A stretch of 39,334 nucleotides of DNA from a bacterium (GTDB lineage: Bacteria > Patescibacteriota > Saccharimonadia > Saccharimonadales > UBA4665), in NCBI GenBank assembly GCA_021804085.1, contig JAJZKM010000007.1:1-39334 (forward strand), read 5' to 3'. A program made the position numbers and the translations under genes. Below, piece after piece: positions 34,322-39,334 of the stretch (position 1 is its first letter; the number at the start of each line of letters is the position of its first letter). Under the pieces are notes generated by a model, which was given only the letters and a program-made list of their open reading frames with translations, did no database searches and had not been told where the DNA came from.

Positions 34322-35305
34322 GTGTTTCAGCATCAAACCATTCATTTATCAATCAGGCCGCACTTATATACTAGACATTACCACTCTAACCCTGAAAATA
34401 GAAGTACGACAGAGGGTATTAACCCAATAGACTTTTATAAAAAGTTCCCTAATGAACAGTCTTGTCGGGATTATCTACAAAATGCTCGTTGGGGAGATAA
34501 CTCAACTTGTCCCAAATGCGGTGTGGTTGACGGTAAGATATATAAACTTAAAGATACTAGACTACTTAAGTGTGCTTTATGTAGACAACCATTTAGCGTA
34601 AGAGTCGGTACTGTCTTTGAGGATTCAGCTATACCACTCCAAAGCTGGTTTCTAGCAGTTTATTTAGCTACGAGTCTTAAGAAAGGTATATGCTCAGTAC
34701 AATTAGCTAAATATTTAGGTATGACTCAAAAATCAGCTTGGCATATGCTTCATAGAATTAGACACAGTGTAAAGTCAACTGTTGATGATAAGCCACTTGA
34801 AGGCATTGTTGAAGTAGACGAGACATACATTGGCTGTAAGACTAAAGAAAGAATTAAGTACGACAATAAGGCTGTAATATTTGGAGCGGTAGAGCGAAAA
34901 GGCAAAGATAAACTTTCTCACGTAAGAAGTCCAGGGGCTAGAGTTCTGCTACCCGAAATAGCAAAAAATATTAGCCCTAAAGCTACCATCTATAGCGATC
35001 AATGGAATGCCTACAAAACTCTAACTAGAAGAGGCTATGCTTATGCTAGCATTAATTACTCTGTCTTAGAGTTCGGTAGAGGCACAGTTCATACAAATAC
35101 GATTGAGGGCGGCATCTGGGATCACTTAAATATAGGACTTAAAGCCATCTACATGGGCGTTAGCCCTAAGCAAGCACTTATCTAAATAATGTGCTAATTT
35201 GTTTATAAATAAAACACTAGGCAGATGACTGTCGGTCAACGTTTTGATAACTGGTTTAACTCTAGTAGTAATAAGAAACTAACCTACAAAACCCTTGTAG
35301 ATTAA
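34322..35305 (+). pseudogene. Decayed IS1595-family transposase
   Basis: The track ORF (34322-35185, 287 aa) has an N-terminal zinc ribbon (CPKCG...CALC), KSAWHMLHRIRHSV, and the DDE triad (VDETYIG, IYSDQWNAY, HTNTIEGG). It stops at SPKQALI. Three in-frame stops follow within 30 nt, after which the same frame reads NTRQMTVGQRFDNWFN and LTYKTLVD to 35305, the expected C-terminus. An AAGCAAGC repeat near 35170 suggests a 4-nt insertion, later compensated. The GTG start is uncertain because the first 30 residues are not family-like. I could not find terminal inverted repeats. It is probably inactive. Confidence 0.8.
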
Positions 35306-35438
35306 ACCAAAAATACCCTATATCGATATTACCCTTTTCTTTTCACTTTTACCTCTGTTATTATAACTTTTTCTCTCTCCTTTTATATATAAAAGAATAA
35401 CTTAGCTATATTTCTAAGTCTTGTTTATTATTAATTGT

Positions 35439-35552
35439 ATGGACAAACCTAAGCCTAAGAAGCCTAGACAATCGCCATTAAAGATCGATATGACTTTAGA
35501 TGAAGCTTTGAAGTAGATTGATAAGGCTAAGTCGGTCCAGAAGGAAAAATAA
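35439..35552 (+). pseudogene. Small basic ORF downstream of the IS1595 element, interrupted by TAG
   Basis: From ATG 35439 the frame reads MDKPKPKKPRQSPLKIDMTL, then DEALK, hits TAG at 35514, and continues open (IDKAKSVQKEK) to TAA at 35550. It is 37 codons if the TAG is read through. It may be a passenger gene of the element that decayed with it. Not recognised; below the track's size limit. The 130 nt before it (35306-35438) hold only AT-rich sequence. Confidence 0.4.
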
Positions 35553-35559
35553 CAATCGA

Positions 35560-36174
35560 CTAGTTTGAACTAAAGCCACTTAGAGCTTCGTTGACTTTTT
35601 CAAGGTAAGCTTGTTCTTCATTTGGTTGCAACGCAATTGGGTTATAAGGATATCCATGTGCTAAGTCGTGAGCAAGAACTTCGCCTGTAGCATGAACTAT
35701 ATCTGCTGCCAACTCTGGTCTTTCATGTATATCTAGCCAACTTGTTAACAGAATATTATATACCGAGCCATTTGGTGGAAATTCATATTCCTTTTTACCA
35801 ACTATTACTGAACCGGTGTAGGATCTTTTTATTAACCTAAGGTCATTTACCCTTGGCCCCCCGTAATCTTTCCTAAATGTAGCCTCGTATTCTTCGCATG
35901 TAAAATCGTCTGAAAGCCTTTCTACTCTCCTTACCCCAGTTCGTTCCAGTAATTTTCTTATAAGACTTGTTGGTGGCACATTGTGGTAACCATCATCTAC
36001 ATGCCATTCGACTAATTCAGGGAGGTCAGGGATGAGCCTCCTTATATTCTGATGTAAAGCAGGGTTCCTTAATCCCGCCTCCTCTATTACTAGCGGCTCT
36101 ACGTCACCAAGCAAAGCTTCCATTAAATTAACTGTTGTGTCTAGAGTCGGATTGTGGATCTCGGGATTTGTCAT
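35560..36174 (-). CDS. Unrecognised 204-aa protein
   Basis: I do not recognise a family. The protein is soluble, acidic in the first half (LMEALLGDVEPLVIEEAG) and has features such as YEATFRKDYGGPRVNDLRLI and HATGEVLAHDLAHGYPYNP. HATGEVLAH is not a proper HExxH zinc site. There is no signal peptide or membrane helix. It lies 20 nt downstream of the 36195 gene on the same strand, so the two are probably one operon, and both sit between a decayed IS1595 and an IS481-like copy. No Shine-Dalgarno sequence is visible. Confidence 0.6.
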   Translation of the reverse strand: MTNPEIHNPTLDTTVNLMEALLGDVEPLVIEEAGLRNPALHQNIRRLIPDLPELVEWHVDDGYHNVPPTSLIRKLLERTGVRRVERLSDDFTCEEYEATFRKDYGGPRVNDLRLIKRSYTGSVIVGKKEYEFPPNGSVYNILLTSWLDIHERPELAADIVHATGEVLAHDLAHGYPYNPIALQPNEEQAYLEKVNEALSGFSSN

Positions 36175-36194
36175 AAATTAGCTGTTTTAGGTGC

Positions 36195-36479
36195 CTAACC
36201 TACTGATCTTTGCTCACCTATATCGCTCAGTACACCAGAAATACGCTCGGCAACTTTTTGCCCGAAATCATTGATAGCACGAACAGTTTGTGGGTCTAGC
36301 TCCGTTAATTGAGCTTCACCAGTCACAAAATCAACAACTAAATTCCCAAGAGAAAATAAAGTTTCATATCCCTCGGGCTGAGGAACATATCCAGGCTTCT
36401 TTTCTCTATCTAATTGATCAGGTACACCCGCAAAAACCTTAGCGTTTAGAATATTCCTTAAGCAATCTCTAAGGGTCAT
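36195..36479 (-). CDS. Unrecognised 94-aa protein
   Basis: The track starts at GTG 36536, inside the end of the neighbouring transposase, but a near-consensus promoter (36489-36517) lies within that extension. I therefore start at ATG 36479 (MTLRDCLRNILNAKVFAGVP). The product is soluble, with a middle FSLGNLVVDFVTGEAQLTEL and a helical C-terminus (AINDFGQKVAERISGVLSDI). No family is recognised. It is the first gene of the two-gene unit with 35560, and its mRNA would be nearly leaderless. Confidence 0.6.
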   Translation of the reverse strand: MTLRDCLRNILNAKVFAGVPDQLDREKKPGYVPQPEGYETLFSLGNLVVDFVTGEAQLTELDPQTVRAINDFGQKVAERISGVLSDIGEQRSVG

Positions 36480-36488
36480 AATACTGAC

Positions 36489-36517
36489 AGTATACAATAT
36501 TGGTCTACCATCGTCAA
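36489..36517 (-). promoter_or_regulatory. Promoter of the 36195-35560 gene pair
   Basis: TTGACG (36512-36517), 17-nt spacer, TATACT (36489-36494). Only 9 nt separate the -10 box from the ATG at 36479. The -35 box is 18 nt outside the end of the IS481-like transposase gene. Confidence 0.65.
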
Positions 36518-36535
36518 GTCTTGTGCACGTACTCA

Positions 36536-37501
36536 CTACATCGTGGACACTTTTCTACGTAGAATGGTTATTCCTAATGTATCACAAAACTCAGCAGGTG
36601 TTAGGTAGTTTAATGCCTGATGTGGTCTAAAGTAGTGGTAGTCATTAAGCCAAGTAATTATTTGAGCTTCTCTCTCTTCTAATGTCATATGGCTTCGATC
36701 TTCATCTAAGCACTCCTGCTGCAACTTACCGATTAGGTTTTCAACATGAGGTTTATCTTTTGGTGTATGAGGTCTAGTAAAGTATTGGGTGATGCTATGG
36801 CTTTTTAGATAATTGTAGGCGTGTTTGTAGTTTTCACTGCCGTTGTCATTAACAATAACCATTTCTGTGCCAAATATATCTACGGTCTTATCTAGTGCTA
36901 GCATGGCCTGGAAGCTGCTAGGCTGACGGCCTAGATGGATAACTGCTTCCTTGGTGTAAATATCTACCGCTACAAATGCATATTGCTTTACTCCCCCAAG
37001 ATAAATATGCTTCATATCGAATTCAATAACAGTCTTGGGCTTATCTGCCTTAAGTAAATAGGGCTTACGTTGTTTCCAGACTAAGGTCGCCTTCTTGGCT
37101 CTTTTTTTAGCAGCTAATATCTTAGCTCGGAAATAAAGGTTGTAGCGTTTAATTATTCGGCCTATGGTAGCAGCTGAATAGGTAATACCATAATCCCTAA
37201 ATACTACCCTAGCTAATTTCTTAGAAGAAAGATAAGGATAGTCAGTCCTAAGTTTACGAATGAGAGATACAAAGTTAATGTTATAGGTAGCTACTCTAGT
37301 TCTATGTGGCTTGCGACTTAAATCTTCTAGCGAACTAAGATCTCTAGGATTAAACCGTTTATACTATTTGTAGAAATAACTTCTACAGATACCAAAGTGT
37401 CTACAGGTAAGAGAGATGCTGTTACAACTTAGGTAATAGTCTATTACTCTAAGTCGGTTCTTGGCTGCTTTGGTTAATTTAACCGAGCGTAGTGCACTTA
37501 A
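36536..37501 (-). pseudogene. IS481-like transposase, copy 1, with in-frame TAG
   Basis: The track shows only the last 159 aa. The same frame is open upstream to 37363 and, beyond one TAG at 37364-37366, to 37501. It reads a helix-turn-helix part (SLTCRHFGICRSYFYK-stop-YKRFNPRDL, where a Trp is expected at the stop) and then the rve core with DDE at VIEFDMKHI, VNDNGSENY and KPHVENLIGKLQQE, ending FRPHQALNYLTPAEF. No start codon is present: the 5' end abuts the 3' end of copy 2 directly. A single-base Trp-to-TAG change plus the lost start make it a pseudogene. Confidence 0.8.
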
Positions 37502-37931
37502 CTCACTACATCGTAGACACTTCGACTCTTGGAATAGTTATGTTTAATGTAGCATAAGAATTCTTCAGGAGTTAGGTGGTTTAGTGCCTGGTGAGGACGG
37601 TAGAAGTGGTAATCGTTCAACCAGCGGTTAATCTGAGTCTGTAGTTTAGCTACACTATCGGCTGACCTGTCCTCATCCAGGCACTCCTGCTGCAACTTGC
37701 CAATAATGTTTTCTACATGTGGTTTGTCATTGGGTGTATGGGTATAAAATATTTGAATTATTTTATGCTAGACTAGATAAGGATGCATACTTTTCGTAAT
37801 TGACGAATAAGATTATTGCCGAACACCCTGTTGACCCACCATACGTCTTGGAAACTAACATTAGTCTACGTGCATATACAATTATTGATTACTGCTCTAC
37901 ACCCAATTCGCACATGCCCGACAACATATTG
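37498..37931 (-). pseudogene. IS481-like transposase, copy 2, strongly decayed
   Basis: The clear part (37498-37767) encodes HTPNDKPHVENIIGKLQQEC to RPHQALNHLTPEEF and ends, like copy 1, in ACGATGTAGTGAG. Upstream the homology continues in broken frames: NYEKYA near 37790, SFQ...FG near 37820-37856, and QY...AVI near 37887-37931, matching the order in copy 1. Frameshifts and stops are frequent. The copy is older than copy 1 and lies head-to-tail with it. Confidence 0.65.
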
Positions 37932-37944
37932 GCATAGCAGCTAT

Positions 37945-38262
37945 TGAACTGATATAGAAATACCAAATAAAGAAAGATACCTAATTAGACGAAGAGAACT
38001 GTATGTTTATTCTAGTTATGTTCTAAAAATAATCTCATACATCCTTATTCACTCATTATTTGTCGCAATAACTAAATAACAAACTTCAAAAGTTTAATCT
38101 ACACATTCATGAATTTATAGGCTAAAACCAATAAATCATCCAAGTTAACCTAAGAAATATCGATAAAATTATTGAATAGATCAAATATTCGTAAATAGAA
38201 CCTGAACGGCATTTAAAGCAAAAATCTTCTAATAGTCCTCAGACTCACAAAAACTTCCACAC
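37945..38262. other. AT-rich stretch without recognisable features
   Basis: No ORF, tRNA or strong hairpin is visible. It lies between the decayed transposase copy 2 and the 38263 gene, and may be unrecognisable IS remains. Confidence 0.4.
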
Positions 38263-39027
38263 TTATTTAGGGGTACCACAAAGAGTGTCAGCTGATATAG
38301 GAGATATAAGATCTTTTTTTGAAATAGACCCCTCTGCCATGGCTTGTTTCTCAAAATTTCCCACTTTAGACAATAACCTATCCACCTCAACTACATTACG
38401 TTGAAACCAAAAATCTGCAGTCTTAGCTCCTACAACAGTATAATCGTTTGGTTTAGTACCTACGCTAACTATCTGATCAAATTCACCACTCTTATCAACC
38501 GTACTATTAATATTACCAACCGAACACGAATAATCATAAGCACTTGGGATGTAGCTGTGACTACCAGGATTTGGGACACTGAATTGAATATTATCGTCGA
38601 CTACATTTTTCTGCCCATGAGCCTGTATTATTTCAATACCTAATGTCTCAATATCTTTTGAATATGGTAATTCGGATCTTGTAATCTTCTTAAGACTAGG
38701 TGGCATCCCGTACTGTTCACTTATAGTTAATGTAAATCCGTTTTTTTCTGGAAAAATCACCTGACTAGCTTTGACTCTACTACCAAAGCTAGACCAATAA
38801 TTCAGACCAATTTTGCGCGCATTGTTTTGTACTAATAGTACCTTCTCACCTATAGCAGCATATTCATTAGCAAAACGACTTTTATTTTTATTAGAGTTAC
38901 TCACGACATGAGCTGTAGCTGGAGCCTCATGGCCAATACCAACCGCAACCTTACCTAATCCGGTTAACGAAGACACACTCATACAAACCGCTAAACTTGC
39001 TTTACTAAATTCTTTAGAATGTTTCAT
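38263..39027 (-). CDS. Unrecognised, probably exported 254-aa protein
   Basis: The N-terminus MKHSKEFSKASLAVCMSVSS has a basic start and a weakly hydrophobic stretch up to about residue 30, then APATAHVV, which could be a signal-peptidase site; the signal is poor. The rest is soluble and Ser/Asn-rich (FANEYAAIGEKVLLVQNNAR, FTLTISEQYGMPPSL, NPGSHSYIPSAYDYSCSVG, TADFWFQRN). Two cysteines in the mature part could form a disulfide. No family is recognised. ATG 39027 is set by the promoter directly before it. Confidence 0.6.
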   Translation of the reverse strand: MKHSKEFSKASLAVCMSVSSLTGLGKVAVGIGHEAPATAHVVSNSNKNKSRFANEYAAIGEKVLLVQNNARKIGLNYWSSFGSRVKASQVIFPEKNGFTLTISEQYGMPPSLKKITRSELPYSKDIETLGIEIIQAHGQKNVVDDNIQFSVPNPGSHSYIPSAYDYSCSVGNINSTVDKSGEFDQIVSVGTKPNDYTVVGAKTADFWFQRNVVEVDRLLSKVGNFEKQAMAEGSISKKDLISPISADTLCGTPK

Positions 39028-39034
39028 ATAGTTT

Positions 39035-39064
39035 AGTATACAACAACAATATACATATAGTCAA
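39035..39064 (-). promoter_or_regulatory. Promoter of the 38263 gene, leaderless
   Basis: TTGACT (39059-39064), 18-nt spacer, TATACT (39035-39040), then 7 nt to ATG 39027, so transcription should begin at the start codon. The first four bases of the -35 box overlap the end of the transposase tail, including its TGA stop. Confidence 0.65.
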
Positions 39065-39334
39065 GTGCGTGTATCCGTCCATAACATATTGGACTGCCGT
39101 CCTTCTAATTGTAACCCATCTAGCATTGCTTTCATGGGGCTTTTTAATCTAAGAGTCCAATGAGGCCGTTCTGTGTTATACCAAATCAACCAATCCATCA
39201 GCTGGTAGTGTATCGGTCCATAACATATTGGACTTTCCAATTGTAACCCATCTAAAACATTTGCTTTCATGGGGCTTTTTAATTTAGGGATCCAATGGGA
39301 ACATTCTGTGTTATACCAATCAACCAATCCGTCA
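39061..39334 (-). pseudogene. Tandemly duplicated 3' end of a transposase gene (IS481/IS3-like)
   Basis: Two direct copies of about 130-140 nt follow each other (39061-39201 and 39202 to the window edge). Each encodes the tail WYNTERPHWTLRLKSPMKAM with LDGLQLE and then SNMLWTDT-like sequence, the common C-terminal YNxxRPH motif of rve transposases. The right copy has lost one T (ATTTGG to ATTGG), shifting its frame, and carries extra bases in the KANVLDG part. The rest of the gene is beyond the window. It is a different transposase from the copies at 36.5-37.9 kb. Confidence 0.7.

Noticed and set aside
35560-36174. Zinc protease reading of HATGEVLAH in the 204-aa protein
   Set aside because: The spacing is not HExxH and no third ligand pattern was seen.
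37364-37366. Possible recoding of the in-frame TAG in the transposase
   Set aside because: The position expects Trp, one base from TAG, and the copy also lacks a start; simple decay explains it.
37800-37937. Plus-strand 45-codon ORF starting at TTG
   Set aside because: The opposite strand aligns in pieces (QY..AVI, SFQ..FG, NYEKYA) with the IS481-like transposase, so this is a shadow of a decayed transposase.
1-39334. CRISPR arrays
   Set aside because: No regularly spaced repeats were found; the only direct repeats are IS-derived.

Overview
The window looks like a piece of a Candidatus Saccharibacteria (TM7, CPR/Patescibacteria) chromosome. The reasons are low GC, small tightly packed genes, a long S10-spc-alpha ribosomal cluster in which S5 (rpsE) is followed directly by L15 (rplO) with no L30 gene (a known CPR trait), and proteins of the type seen in that group (extended L1, SecE and L23; GT4/GH57/GH15 glucan genes). 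UGA is used as a stop (for example at the end of the GT4 gene) and the only Trp tRNA reads UGG, so I see no recoded UGA. The phylum is an inference; no 16S gene is present.

Layout. 1-2190 (minus): secE, nusG, a 486-nt non-coding spacer, rplK and the 5' part of rplA, which runs off the left edge. 2342-6368: a membrane glycosyltransferase (plus), then an AAA kinase, a YgjP-like metallopeptidase and a soluble PAS histidine kinase (minus). 6474-11102 (plus): tRNA-Trp and a three-gene alpha-glucan operon (GT4 glycogen-synthase-like, GH57, GH15). 11105-11659: rpmG and tRNA-Thr(UGU) on minus, tRNA-Thr(GGU) and tRNA-Tyr on plus. 11660-12409: non-coding but rich in perfect hairpins. 12410-32171 (minus): one long housekeeping block, read right to left: tuf, rpsJ, S10 operon, spc operon, secY, infA, rpmJ, alpha operon, rplM, rpsI, trpS, RluD-type synthase, holB and a TPR protein. 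32590-39334 is the accessory end: an unusual Nudix/AdoHcyase-like fusion, a decayed IS1595-type element, two unrecognised genes, two tandem decayed copies of an IS481-like transposase, an unrecognised probably exported protein, and a tandemly duplicated transposase tail at the right edge.

How the parts work together. The housekeeping block supplies ribosome, translocon, RNA polymerase alpha and initiation factor. L33, L36, S4 and the long-form S14 all lack their zinc-binding cysteines. The glucan operon would build and break down an alpha-1,4-glucan store. Several operon-leading genes (rpmG, the AAA kinase, the gene at 36195, the gene at 38263) have good -35/-10 boxes only 7-10 nt before the start codon and no Shine-Dalgarno sequence, which points to leaderless or near-leaderless mRNAs; infA has a very short leader. 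Genes inside operons do carry Shine-Dalgarno sequences.

Most unusual items: the Nudix-AdoHcyase fusion; the IS-flanked unknown genes whose promoters abut or overlap transposase tails; the structured non-coding region near 12 kb; and possible leader regulators upstream of rplK, rplC and secE. No CRISPR array, rRNA, or complete and intact mobile element was found.
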